From NCBI GenBank assembly GCA_014529385.2, contig CM043958.1, forward strand, positions 78,110,669-78,174,668: a DNA stretch of 64,000 nt, in the 5' to 3' direction. This document shows positions 21,974-33,462 of this stretch, piece by piece (the stretch's first letter is position 1; every line of letters starts with the position of its first letter). The stretch comes from Adiantum capillus-veneris. Lineage: Eukaryota > Streptophyta > Polypodiopsida > Polypodiales > Pteridaceae. The notes below the pieces were generated by a model that did not search any database, was not told where the DNA came from, and saw only the letters and a program-made list of their open reading frames with translations. A program made the position numbers and the translations under genes.

Positions 21974-23460
21974 ATGGCTTCACCCAAGGATCAATCGACT
22001 CCCTCTGCATTCGGAGATGCTGGAAGGGATCACAAAGAAGATTCCGGCACGGAGTATGGCCCGCCTCGGCCTACTCAAGCGGAGCGTCGAGAGATGGAGC
22101 GTCGTCAATTGATCGGCGATGCAACAAAGATGGTGCTCAATTTTGCGAAGGACCCAAAAATTTGCAAAATATATGAGCAAGACTTCTTTTCAAGAGGTGC
22201 ATGTGCAGTGGCAAAAAACCACACCACCACCACCAAAACCCGCTCTCAAGAAACCTTCTGCTCACAAGAAATATATAGAGAAGGAATTAGAAGAGGTGGT
22301 TGATGCGCGAATTGCTCAGCTTTTTGACGCGCAAAACAAAGCTAAAAAGCACAGCAAAAAGCAGAAGAAAGGCATTGACTTCCCAGGTTATTTGGGTCGT
22401 CATTCGACATTTCAAAAAGCAAAGAAACAGAAGAAGCGTGTTCGATTCGAAGGAGTACCCAGTTCTTCTTCTTCTTCTTCTTCTTCTTCTAACAGTTCTT
22501 CTAGCTCATCTGACTCGAGCGAAGAAGACCGAAAAGGCCAAAAGCGAAGCAAGAAACAACGCTTTGGAAAGGGCAAGAAAAAGGCAAAGAAGTCTAAATC
22601 TCAGTGAGTGACAGTTCTACAAAGGACTCGTCTACAGACACTTTAGACTCTGATGAGAGCAATTTTTATGCAAAGAAGAAGAATTTTTACAAAGCCAACC
22701 AGTATGACTTTCTCGAAGACAAAAGCAAGAAAGTCCGACAGTTTAAAGAAGGTGGACAGTCAATTAAATTTGACACGTTTTTGGGATATAGAGATGCTTC
22801 GAAGGCTTTGTCTTTTGTACAGCAGTTTGACATCGCTTTCGCAGAGGGCGTTCCTCAGAGCACTCAAAGATTCGGAGAGCTACCTCTTACTTTCAGGGCA
22901 ATGCTCGAACTTGGTGGTCCACGCTTCTATTAAACAAGACTGCGCCAGTTAAATGGCTGAAATTCAAGAGGCTTTTTATTTCTTCTTGGCTGACTCGAGA
23001 GTATGAACGCGATATACAAACTGCTTGGAACCATCTTCAGATGACCAAGAAAGATAGAGTGGACGCTTATTGCGAGAAATTATGGAGCTCTTTTCTACCC
23101 GCCTCTTCATTTAAGAAGATCTCGTTCAAGGAGAAGATTGAGCGGTTTACCTTGGGTCTATCTACAGAGATCCGAGATCACTGCTTGGAACAGCAGTTAG
23201 CTTCTATTCAGGAGTTGATGAGTCATGCGAAACGGGGTTTTGCAATTCACTTTGGCAATCTGACTTACCCCACCGATGAGATCATGACACAAAGAGCTGA
23301 ATAGACTTCGAGAAATGAAAGTACAAAAAGAAAGAGCAACCCAACAGAAAGAAAAGGATGCATGACCCAAGCTTACTCCTCAAGAGAGGGCTCTCTACAT
23401 AAAGGAGGGGAAGTGCTTTGGATGCGGGAAACTGAACATATCTCCGCGAAGTGCCCTAAA
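21974..23460 (+). pseudogene. Gypsy A gag, broken
   Basis: Starts MASPKDQSTPSAFG and shifts frame near 22200. A Lys-rich segment leads to a poly-Ser stretch from a tct/ttc repeat at 22460-22510. A retrotransposon-type gag core follows: KVRQFKEGGQSIKFDTF, a shifted NWWSTLL segment, then WNHLQMTKKDRVDAYCEKLW and IERFTLGL. A knuckle CFGCGK near 23410 is knocked out of frame by one base before ISAKCPK. At least four frame breaks are present. Gag forms the particle that packages element RNA; this copy cannot. Confidence 0.8.
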
Positions 23461-26400
23461 AAGGCACTGAATGAGCAGGATGAAGAAAGGACACAAAGTT
23501 CTAAAGCAGCTGAGGGACGTGGCAAAAAAGGCAGATAAAAAGCATAACTGGTACCACATTGCGTGGGGCCTGAACCGAATCAAATGAATGAAAGTACAAA
23601 CTTTGTCGGGCAAAGGGAAAGATCAGGAAGCTCTTTTGAAGGAGCCCAGGCCAACTTCTTGAATTGGCGCTCGATTTGGAATTACGCCCGACAGGCTGAG
23701 GCCACAGGCGGAGGTAGTTCGAGTGGCACCCGGACGGGATGTTGCCATTACACCAAGCATTGGCAAACTTCGTTTGCAATGACAGGAGTGTTTAGGGCAC
23801 GCGGAGTTTTACGTAATTGCCTTGGAAGGTTGTGACGTTCTACTCAAAATCCCTCGGTACCACAAGAACAACGCCGTGGTTGACTACCGGACAGAGAATG
23901 CGACTTCGACAAATGAAGGGCTCAGAGATTGTACTTGATGAAACTTCAGTTTCTTTACTCACTTTTTTTTGGGAGAGAACTGAACGATGGATGAAGGTCG
24001 AATATGTTTTGACCTGAACAAAAGAACGCCAAGATTTTCTCCACACTCATGCCGATTGCTTTTCAGAGGGCCTGTCAGGCGAGTTACCACCCACTCGTCC
24101 TCACGATCATACCATTGATCTGATACCTGGAAGCACGCCACCGAAACGGCCACCTTACCGTGTGAGCCGAGCCCAGAACGAAGAGATTATAAACCAAGTG
24201 AAAGACCTCTTGGAAAAGGGTTTTGTCCAGCCTAGTACTCTACCGTATTGCTCTCCAGTGTTGTTGGTTTTGGAAAAAAAAAGACGGATCTTGGAGAATG
24301 TGCATCGATTATAGAGCTCTCAACAAAATCACCATCAAGAACAAATTTCCAATTCCTAGGATCGATGATATACTCGACAGATTACAAGGATCTTCGTGTT
24401 TTAGCAGGATTGATTTGAAGAGTGGATATCATCAGGATAGACAAGATTTTTCTAGAGTACAGGCTATTTGTTGGCACTTTCTTTGACAATATCATTGTTT
24501 TCCCCAAGAATGAGGCAGAACATAGAGATCATCTACTTCAGGTCTTTCAGGCATTACGAGATCTCAAGTTAGTGATTAATGCAAAGAAAAGTGAATCTTT
24601 CCTACAAGAGATACACTTTTTGGGACACTTTGTCTCAGCAGCAAGAGTGCAAATGGATCTGGCCAAGATAGAGACTATCCGTGATTGGCCCGATTTGAAG
24701 AATGTCCAGGAAGTTGGAAGCTTCTTGGGACTGTGTTCGTACTACAGGCGGTTCATTAGTTGGAAGCTTCTTGGGACTGTGTTCGTACTACAGGCGGTTC
24801 ATTCGAAAATTTGCAGAGGTTGCTTCCCCTTTGCATATCTTGATACAGAAAGGAGTCCCTTTCTCGTGGGGACCCACAGAGGTGATTGCCATTCAGACTT
24901 TGAAAGAGAAATGGACTACGGGACCAGTTTTTACTTTGTCAGACTTGCAGAAGTCGCTTGAAGTATATTGTGATACTTGTGGTCGTAGTCTGGATGCGGT
25001 CTTAATGCAACAAGGCCAATGTCATGCCTATGAGAGCTGATTGTTTTCAAGGCCGGAATTGATAGTACAAATATGTGAAAAAGAGCTTTTGGCGGCTATC
25101 CATGCTCTTATTCAGTGGCAACATTACCTACTCGGAGCCGATTTTACGGTTTTTCACATATGATGGGAGTTTATGCTACTTCTTGTCATGGAAGCAGCTA
25201 TCGGAAAAGCAGATGCGGTGGGCAAACATCTTGTCACAGTTTACTTCCATATTGTCCATGTGCAGGGACAGAAGAAATTGGTGGTAAATATTTTGTCCCG
25301 AAAGCCGTTGGTTCTGGCTATTTCTACGATACATCATAGGAACTTCGAGGATATGGTCGGTTAGTACACCACAGAACAGATTTTGCAGATGTTTTCAGTT
25401 GAATACAGAAAGGGGAGATAGTAGCGGATTATTCCATTCGGGATGGCTACTAGATGAGAAAAACCATGTTTTGCATTACACAACAGTTGACGAAAAAGGT
25501 TCTAACCGAATGCCACTGTCCGTCTTTTACGGGTCACGGCGGCATTGCTACCACCTTGAAAGGGGTAGAGAGATATGTCTTTTGGCCGAGACTCAAGAAG
25601 AATGTGGACGAGTTTGTGCACAGTTGCTTGGTATGCCAGAAGGTCAAGTTTGACAGGTATAAAGCACAGGGATTGTTACAGCCTTTTTACCCATACCACC
25701 CCGCCCTGGGAACGTATTGCAATGGATTTCATCTCCCGAGAACACAGCGTGGGCACGACTCTTTATTGCCCAGGTCTTTAGATTACATGGCATGTTTGAG
25801 ACGATTGTCTCCGACAGGGACCCCAGGTTCACGAGTTTGTTTTCGGACAGTTATTTGGGGAGATTATAGGCACCCGATTGCAGTTCTCGTCATCGTTCCA
25901 CCCGCAAACTGACGAGCAATCAGAGATTGCTAATTCAGTGGTACTGGCTTTGTTGAAGTCTTCTTGGTTGGATCAGAAGACTACTTGGGAAAGGTTTTTA
26001 CCTTTGGTGGAATATGCCTATAGAAACACGTTTGACTATTTGATGGGGGAGATGCCATTTGAGGATTTTGAATTTGCTACGAGGTTCTACCCTTCCTTAG
26101 TGCGAAAGACAAAATTTTTCTTTGAAGCCGACCAGTTCACGAAGAACTTTATCCGGAAGGCTTTGCAAAAATTTCAGGAAAGACAAAAAAAGGTAGGAGA
26201 TCGCTATTGTTGCAATTTGAAATTGAAGAAGAAGAATTGGGTGCTCTTACATTATGGGAAGGCACGCCCGAGAAAGAAAAAAAAAAGGGAAAGGAGCGCC
26301 TTCTTTGAAAGCTTAACATGAAATAGTGTGGACCTTTCCAGATTTTTCGAAAAGATGAATGATATCTCCTTTGGACTGAAGCTGCCAGAATACTTGGAGG

Positions 26401-26668
26401 ATTCACAATGTTTTCCATGTGAGTCTCTTGAAGCCTTTTGAAGGCGATGTGCCTGATGATGAACAACTCGAATTGGACGAAAACGAGCAGATACTCGTTC
26501 CAGAACAGAAATTGGCACAGAAAGAAAGAAAGAAGGTAAAGCGAACTTACGGTTCTTGGTTAAATTCAAGACCTACTTCGCATTGGATGCGAAGCGAATG
26601 GAGAAGGAAGACCTAGCAGATATTCCTCGGAATGTGAATCTTTACCTTGAAGCTTTTGGTTTAGCATA
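23461..26668 (+). pseudogene. Gypsy A pol: protease, RT, RNase H, integrase, chromodomain relics
   Basis: RT begins near 24110 (DLIPGSTPPKRPPYRVS), then [17 protein letters not shown] and [12 protein letters not shown]. It then jumps in another frame to [12 protein letters not shown], so about 130 bp between are deleted, and the second catalytic Asp of FFDD is Asn. A 46-bp segment is duplicated at 24713-24804. RNase H (DTCGRSLDAVL), the integrase zinc region (CHCPSFTGHGG, CLVCQKVKFDR) and a shortened catalytic core (HPQTDEQSEIANS at 25895) follow. The C-terminal chromodomain-like LVKFKTYFALDAKRMEKEDL ends near 26668. Many stops and frameshifts. The chromodomain tail places it among plant chromoviruses. 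Confidence 0.85.
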
Positions 26669-26730
26669 GTCTACTCCAAATGGAACCCAGAATTCAGCTT
26701 GGCCAAAGATCTGGTGCAGTGGGTTTGCAC

Positions 26731-26740
26731 AAGAGGGGAG
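26731..26740 (+). other. Polypurine tract of gypsy A
   Basis: The purine run aagaggggag lies about 60 bp after the pol end and directly before LTR sequence. Confidence 0.5.
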
Positions 26741-27631
26741 TTACTCCGCTCCTTTGTCAACAGATGCCTCGATTTTTGAATACTAGAGTCAGTGATGTCT
26801 CTTTGAGCTTCAGGGATACTGAGAGCTGACAGTATTCTGTTGGATGACTTTATGAAATGGAATTCCTAAATATGAAACTGATTTGTTCTTGACTTGTTTT
26901 TAATCAGACATCTATAAGGTCCTGACTGGATCTAGATGCGATTGCTAGCTACATTGCCGATAAATCATGGTCTAAGATCCGGAATGAATGTTGAATGTCA
27001 TGTGATGTCCTGTGATGTCGAGTGATGTCCTGTGATGTTGTGTGACGTGACTGTCGATTGATACATGTGCTAGATGTGTGTTCCACGTACGTAGGTACTA
27101 ACAGTCAGTGTATGCTAAGACGGTCCATGGCCTCTGTCTGTTTTGCATGGGATTTGCTTTTTCTACGCAATACAGAGAAACTCTTTTGCTTTTATCCAAA
27201 AGAGCTTGAGACAGAGCTTTTCAGCTTTATTTTTAAAAGCTAATTATGGACAGCTTTTTGGGACTTGCTTTATTTTTTACAAACAAGAGAGAGAAAGAGC
27301 CTTTGCTTTATTTGGGCTTTTGATTTTCAGCTTTTGGGGCTCTGCTTTTGGCATCCCTTGTACTCTTTAAATATGTGGGTAGGCCACTCACAACTCAGAG
27401 CATCTGGACGCAGAGTCCGAGTGTGAGCGCCTGCCTGCACTCTTGTACTTTGAACTCAAATTAATACGAAAAGAGATACCGAAAGGGACGCCAGTCTTTG
27501 GGGCCAATATCTCTAGGCACGGAACTCCGTCGGACCAGTGTCGAATAAATTGTGAACTATGAACTGTTTTGAAGTGGTTAATTGGTGCTGTCGTGGTAGA
27601 TCCTTGACTTGGAGTGTCCAAGTCTATTACA
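26741..27631 (+). mobile_element. 3' LTR of gypsy A
   Basis: Ends attaca at 27631. The last 120 bp match the remnant 5' LTR at 21783-21902. The left end lacks a clear TG and is placed by the polypurine tract. A tgtgatgtcc-like word repeats about five times at 26999-27048. At 27632 minus-strand gypsy H coding sequence begins, so gypsy A lies inside H. Confidence 0.7.
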
Positions 27632-28168
27632 CTCGCTCTCTTCCATTTCAAGTTGCTCATCAGGCTCCCTGTCAACTAGCACCTCACCCTTGAAAAGTTT
27701 CAAGAGACTCACATGAAAAGCATTGTGAATCTTCCAAGTGTCCGACAACTTGAGTCTAAAGGATACATCATCTATCTTTTTTTGAATCTGGAAAGGGCCA
27801 TAATACCTCATGCTGAGCTTTGGAAAAAGCCGATCCTTTCTCTTTCGTTTCCTTAGGCGTGCTTTCTCAAAGCGTAAAAGCACCCAGTCATCTTCCTTGA
27901 ACTTCAAGTCGCGTCTATGTTTATTTGCTGCCTTCTTATGCCGTGCTTGAGACTTCTCTAGAGCCTCGCGAACCTCTCGTCTTTGGTGCCTAGAAAGGGA
28001 GAAACCTTCTTAGTACCTTTGATTACCTCAAATGGCGCCTTCCTTGTCGAAGAATGAACCATATTGTTGTAGGCTAATTCCACCAAAGGCAAGTACTTGT
28101 CCCATTGATTCTTTTAATGCGAAATGTAAGAGTTCAACAAATCCAAAACCACTAAATAGGCTAGCTCA
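27632..28168 (-). pseudogene. Gypsy H integrase C-terminus, fragment 3
   Basis: On the minus strand, from VVLDLLNSYISH through QWDKYLPLVELAYNN (28060-28110) to DDWVLLRFEKARLRKRK, MRYYGPFQI and IHNAFHVSLLKLF (27690-27907). It is cut at EMEESE by the gypsy A LTR end, so the chromodomain is missing. It is the downstream part of the integrase fragment at 29414-29846, from which solo LTR S separates it. A stop near 28115 and a frame change near 28010 show decay. Confidence 0.8.
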
Positions 28169-29413
28169 TGTCACGTGACACATCCCAACCCTATGTGTAC
28201 GTGGACAAGCTACACCACAGCCGGGTTCAGTCAGTCCAATCAAGTTAGATTAGCAGTGATCTGGCACTTTTGTGAGTCTATTCGTAAAACGTGCATGCCC
28301 AGTCACTTAGCATAGATGCATATCCTCCGGTTGCACACAACATGATCATCGGAATTCCCATCAGAATCCATTAGCATCAGTGTCCATTAGCATCAGTAAG
28401 GGGAATTTTCCAATGCATTTAGCCTATTTTCCTATTTATTGGGATTTTCACTTATTATTTTCAAGTGACTTTCCTACAAAAGTAGGTAGGGCAAATTTGC
28501 TAAGTTAATATATAAGCAAACCAAAGTTCACACTTTCTGGCAGAAGAGGCAGCAGGAGCTTCACGCTCAACAAGCAACTTCTCAGCAATACCCCCCCTCA
28601 TGACCCATCGCCATACCTCCCATCACCCTCGGAGTTTTTCCCGCGACAGAACCCAGCAACATTAGCGTTTTTGCTTTCCAGGACATCCATCGCCATCCCC
28701 TTGAACCTCTGAAGCCTGGCGTTTCTTCCCTCCACTAGCAGCAGCCCCAAATCTTACTAACGCTAGCAGTTGTTGCAGATCCGCAGCGTTTTCAGCATCA
28801 GCCTACTGCAGCGTTTTGGCATCAAGTACCTGGCGTTTTTGTCAACGATAAGAGACCTGCAGCCAGCATTTTTTCTCAGCCCTGCAGCAACCAAAACGCA
28901 GCCCAAAAACGCAGCTAGGTCAGCGTTTTTGTTCACCAGTTCAGCCCCTACAGGGACAGTAAAATTCAGTCGACAAAACAGTCATTTTCAGCCCTAGGAC
29001 AGCAGTAGGAAACAGCCTTTTTCAGCCCCAAACAGTCCATGAAAATCAGCAAATAGAAGATCCCAATTTTCAGCCACGAAGTCGTCGTCGTCATCGCCGT
29101 CGTCGGCGGCGGCGGCGGCATAGTCCCATTGCATACGCATTGTACACCTTTGTGCAATCAGAGTAGACCACTCTCGCCGACGAGAGTGGGGCCTTCGGAG
29201 GAGGGTTTTACAACCTCTCGGGTGTCGTATCTCTTCTCTCTCCTTCTCTCAGTCTCGTTCACTTGCACGCACAATATCCATTCACTTTGTTCGTGATCAT
29301 AGCACTCTCCATAAGACGGAAAGCTCTCTCTTTCCCTAAGAACTAAAAGGAACCTTGAGCAATAAAGATCACTAATCTTGAGAAAAACAACATTCATTCC
29401 GCTGCACCTAACA
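28169..29413 (+). mobile_element. Solo LTR of family S inserted in gypsy H
   Basis: 1245 bp with TG (tgtcacgtgaca) and CA (gcacctaaca) ends and near-matching 5-bp flanks, gctca at 28164-28168 and tctca at 29414-29418. It splits H integrase exactly in the QSEIA motif. It is homologous in inverted orientation to 16301-17528. A TATA-like tatataag near 28510 and an acgc-rich middle of cagcgttttt-like words (28640-29060) are present, followed by gtc/ggc triplet repeats at 29084-29120. No internal region is present, hence a solo LTR. Confidence 0.85.
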
Positions 29414-30908
29414 TCTCAGATTGCCCATCTGTCTGTGGGTGGAATGATGATGAAAACTGCAACCGCATGCCAATGTTCTCCTAGATTGCCCTCCAAAACA
29501 AACTCATGAATCGGGGATATCTGTCAGAGACTATCGACTCAAACATGCCATGTAACCGAAAATTCTGTGACATGAACAGTCTCGCCAAATGTTCAGGCTT
29601 GACCGTTTTCTTTACCGGAACAAAGTGAGCTTGCTTGCTAAATCTGTCAATGACTGTCCAAATACCATCATGCCCACTTTGAGTCTTGGGAAGCCCAAAA
29701 ATGAAATCCATAGCAATGCTTTCCCAAGGGCGGGAGGGAATGGGTAAAGGCTGTAAAAGTCTTGGTGCCTTATGCTTGTTAAACTTGACCTTTTGGCATA
29801 CTAAGCAATTGCGAACAAAGTCGTCCACATTCTTTTTGAGCCTCAATCAGTAGAAGTAACGCTCAACACCCTTCAAGGTAGTATTTATGTCGCGGTGGCC
29901 TGAAAAGGGTGGACAGTGGCACTCTGTCAAAACCTTTCCCCTCAACGGCTGTGTAACACACATCGTTTTGCACATCAAATAGATGTCCCGTATAGAATAG
30001 CCTGTAACTATCTCCCCACTCTGTATCCGACTAAAGATGTCTGCAAAGTCAGAATCTGTGGCGTATTGATCTACCATATCCTCAAACCTTCGATGATGGA
30101 TCGCGGAAATAGCCAGAACTAAGGGCTTCCGAGACAACGCATCTGCCACTAAGTTCTTCTGTCCCTGTACATGGACTGTCTAGAAATGAAACTATGACAA
30201 TATAATAGCCCACTTCATCAGCTTTTCTGAAAGCTGCTTCTGCAACAAGAAGTAGCGTAGACTCTGATGATCTTTAAAGACTGTGAAATCAGCTCCGACT
30301 AAATAGTGTCTCCACTGTGTAAGAGCATGGATGACTGTCAATAGCTCTTTCTCATAAATCTGTGCTACCATCTCTGGACGTGAAAACATCTTGCTCTCGT
30401 GAGCCGCCACTGTGTAAGAGCATGGATGACTGCCAATAGCTCTTTCTCATAAATCTGTGCTACCATCTCTGAACATGAAAACATCTTGCTCTCGTAAGCA
30501 ATGACATGGCCTTCTTGCTTCAAAACTGCTCCCAAACTACGACCACAAGCATCACAATAAACTTCGAATGGCTTTTGCAAGTCTGGCAAGGCCAACAATG
30601 GTACGGTAGTCAATTTTCTCTTTGAGAGTCTGAAAAGCGGTAATCTCTGTCGATCCCCATGTGAAAGGGACTCCTTTTTGAGTCAGTAAATGCAAAGGAG
30701 AGGCTATCTCTGCAAATTTTCAAATGAACGCCGATAGTAAGAGCACAAGCCCAGAAAGCTTCGAACTTCATAAAACATTCTTTAAGTCACGCCAATCGCG
30801 AATAGTCTCAATTTTGGCCGAGTCCATCTGTACTCCTTCTGTTGAGACGATGTGCCTCAAGAAATATATCTCAGGCAAGAAAAATTCACTCTTCTTCTCG
30901 TTGATAAC
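29414..30908 (-). pseudogene. Gypsy H RT end, RNase H and integrase, fragment 2
   Basis: In element order on the minus strand: INEKKSEFFLPEI (30870-30908) and IETIRDWRDLKN of the RT thumb. RNase H follows with YCDACGRSLGAVLKQEG (about 30500-30550) and DHQSLRYFLLQKQLSEKLM, and a 95-bp tandem duplication (units from 30312 and 30407) breaks this frame. Then come MADALSRKPLVLAI, the zinc-finger part with CLVCQKVKFNKHK (29780-29810), and the integrase core with SIAMDFIFGLP, DRFSKQAHFVP and FHPQTDGQSE, ending at 29414 where LTR S begins. Same family as gypsy A. Confidence 0.85.
30904..30908. other. Left target duplication of gypsy B
   Basis: ataac, repeated exactly at 38211-38215. Confidence 0.85.
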
Positions 30909-31038
30909 TGTTGCTAATTGGACTAATTTCTAATTTTTAATGATTAATTTCTTTCTCTAGGATATTTTATTGTGTACACTAAGAACTGTTAAAAGATTGT
31001 AGCTACAGGAAGTGCCATCAAGAACGGACAACTCTAAT

Positions 31039-31143
31039 GTGTCATTTGATGGGTGACGGTAAACATCGCGAAGGAGTTTCCGTAAGTTCGGTGGAAAGGG
31101 CCGGGTTACGAATGCCCCTGATGCGTCACATGATGGGTGACGG
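31039..31143 (+). promoter_or_regulatory. Paired TGACG motifs in LTR B
   Basis: Two related blocks, gtcatttgatgggtgacgg (31041-31059) and gtcacatgatgggtgacgg (31124-31142), lie upstream of the TATA box. TGACG is the core of plant as-1-like bZIP sites. A role as LTR enhancer is inference. The pair recurs in the 3' LTR and in the old remnant at 14490-14600. Confidence 0.4.
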
Positions 31144-31612
31144 GTGCATCAGAAAGGGGGCATTCCATAGGCTGAGGAGGAAATCTGAACTGAGTAAGAA
31201 AATACGCGTAAGAACATAAGCACAAGAATAAAGATGGGTTCAATGAAGCTTTTTACGAAAAGCAAGAACATTCGCAGGAGGGCAGATGCTTTCCCGCGAG
31301 GAGTCTGTGTCTGCATTGCATCTGTGCCCGTATTCTGCACCCGAGGACGCCTGGAATGTGTTCGTGTAGCATTGTTTTCACTAACTGAGTGAGTTTTAAA
31401 GTTTAAACAAGTTCACACTTTATTTAAAAGTGACCAACCCTTTTAAAAAAATAACATAAAGCATGGCTCTTCCACAAAAAAAGCCTACGTTAAAAACTCT
31501 GCGCTAATAAGCTACGCAAGGCTGTACGGACAGCAACGTTCTCTCTCTCTCCTCTCTCTAGGGCGCCGGTTCTTGCTTTTTGGGGTCGCTATTCCCGATG
31601 GGTGCCAAGGCC

Positions 31613-31620
31613 TATAAAAG
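31613..31620 (+). promoter_or_regulatory. TATA box of gypsy B 5' LTR
   Basis: tataaaag in a GC-richer context, placed as expected for the U3/R boundary. The 3' LTR keeps the same motif at 37656-37663. Confidence 0.6.
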
Positions 31621-31830
31621 AGGCAAGTAGCGTTCAGTTTTGAGCACGGATCGCAACAACCCAGAAGTGCAAGCGCTGGAGAATCTGGTAGAAGTGCCGA
31701 CGACAGATTTCGCGAGAGTTCGTGTGCCGATGGAGTGCGGAAGTCGCTTTCTCGAGCGAGGAGCAACAGGTATAATTTGTCGATTACACATCGCGAGTAT
31801 TGCTTTGTGTGGTTGTTTTTGCAGGAATCC

Positions 31831-31962
31831 TCCCTCACGGGAAGTACGACCTTTGCATCTAAGTCCCTCTCGAGAAGTACGGCTTCGCGCCAAAGTCCCT
31901 TACGGGAAAGTACGGCCTTGTGCCTAAGCCCTTTACAGGAAAGAACGACCTTCGGGTCTAAG
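31831..31962 (+). repeat. Four ~33-bp direct repeats in LTR B
   Basis: Units starting tccctcacgggaagtacg, tccctctcgagaagtacg, tcccttacgggaaagtacg and ccctttacaggaaagaacg begin at 31831, 31864, 31896 and 31929. The same set recurs in the 3' LTR at about 37869-38000. Confidence 0.85.
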
Positions 31963-32162
31963 ATTACAGAACGGAGAGGTTTCCTCGGGTTCTCGTGCTT
32001 GTATACGAATTCTCCCTGAATAAAGAATACTCTTGACGGGGGGGGGACCAACCCATCTTCTGGTCCCCAATACTCTGTCGATCTTCTCCCTTCTCTAACA
32101 TTTGCAAAGTATTTTATTTTTCAGATTTCTAAGTGCTCGTGTACGCTCCCGTTTTGTGACAG

Positions 32163-32174
32163 TGGTATCAGAGC
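32163..32174 (+). other. Primer-binding site of gypsy B
   Basis: TGGTATCAGAGC, complementary to initiator tRNA-Met, one base after the LTR end. Confidence 0.9.
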
Positions 32175-32231
32175 TCGGACTCCTCTCTTTCTCTGCAAAG
32201 AAGGACGGTTCCGGGAAGAACGGGAAGAACC

Positions 32232-33462
32232 ATGTCGAGCCAAGGGAGAAGCGTTGAAGAGGAGCTTCAACAAGTGCGAGCTCAGCTTGCGGATTTGCAA
32301 CAAGTCTTACTATTGCCAGATGTCCAAAAGCTCTTGGGCGGAATGAAGAGAACGAATGGAACCTATGCAGCCGGGCATCCAGACCACATTGTTGGCGTGA
32401 GCACTGAGACCACAGGAAGAAAGAGAAGAAGAACGTGCCGAGGTGCACAAAGGATCTTCGGATCGGAATGAACGGCCTACTCCAAGGAAAGGCCAGGAAA
32501 AAGCGCTCTCTTTGCTAGACGAGAGCAAGGACATCTCTATCTCATCTCCATCTTACTCTCCCGATTATACTTCTACTTCTCAATCATCTCGCCAGAAGAA
32601 GGAAGCCGCTACTACTACTACCCTACATCAACCTAAAGATAAGCCTCGATTCAAGAAGCATGGTCGCAAGTCTCAACATCGCATGAGAGTCTTCAAATCG
32701 GGCGACAAGGACATCAAGTTCGAAACCTACAACGGACGGAGAAATATCTCAAAAGCACCGTCCTTCATCAGACAGTTTGAAGTCGCCTTTACCAATGGGC
32801 ACTTCACAGAAAGATCCAAATTGCGCCATGTGGGGATGCACCTCAAGGAAACGGCAAGTAATTGGTGGTTAGCCAAGATTCTGGAAGGTTCTCAGGCCAG
32901 AACTTGGGAGAGATTCAAATCTGAATTTTATGAACAGTTTCTTCCGCCTGACTTCGAGCAGGACATACGGAAGGAATGGGATTGGCTCGCCCAGAAGGAA
33001 CATGAGAGAGTAACGACCTATGTGGACAAGTATTGGTCGGTTCTTCTGAAGGTCACTCCCTTCACGAAGATTGCCGACGAGAAAAAGAAACGGAAGTTCG
33101 AAGCGGGTCTCCAATCGCAGCTTCGAAAGAGTATCAAAGTGTATCCGCATGACACTCTTCAGAGGATGATGGAGTCAGCAATCATTGCTGAGGATTTGCA
33201 CTCAACTGGGACGCCCAAAAAAATGGAACATAGCACTTACCGTGACAGACAAAGAGGGGTCTACGATGACCAAGGGGGCCAAGGAAGAAAACATCCTCCA
33301 TCTAGGGACTATGATCATTCTAAGAAGCCAGAGGGCAATGGCAAGCGAACTAAGAATCTTTCTCCTACTCAACTTCAAACCTTCAGAGAGGAAGGAAGAT
33401 GCTTCTACTGTGGCGAGTAAGGACATATGAAACCGGATTGCCCGCTAAAGCAGCAACAGCAA
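32232..33462 (+). pseudogene. Gypsy B gag
   Basis: Starts MSSQGRSVEEELQQVRAQL, a likely coiled coil, and shifts frame near 32440-32471. It continues for 325 residues with the gag core (DIKFETYNGRRNISKAP, NWWLAKILEGSQ, KKRKFEAGL) and ends at a CCHC knuckle, CFYCGE-stop-GHMKPDC. The TAA at 33418-33420 falls inside the knuckle, and pol continues in the same frame after it. The family norm would be Gln or Lys there. Readthrough is possible but a simple inactivating change is likelier. Confidence 0.85.

Larger units (their letters stand above)
30909..32161 (+). mobile_element. 5' LTR of gypsy B
   Basis: 1253 bp, TG (tgttgctaattgg) to CA (gttttgtgaca), nearly identical to the 3' LTR at 36933-38210 (1278 bp). 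It contains a TATA box (31613-31620), an aataaa near 32020, a paired gggtgacgg motif and four ~33-bp direct repeats. Confidence 0.95.

Noticed and set aside
31612-32448. Open frames within the gypsy B LTRs on both strands
   Set aside because: They lie in LTR U3/R/U5 sequence and recur in the 3' LTR. They translate the 33-bp repeats rather than encode a protein.
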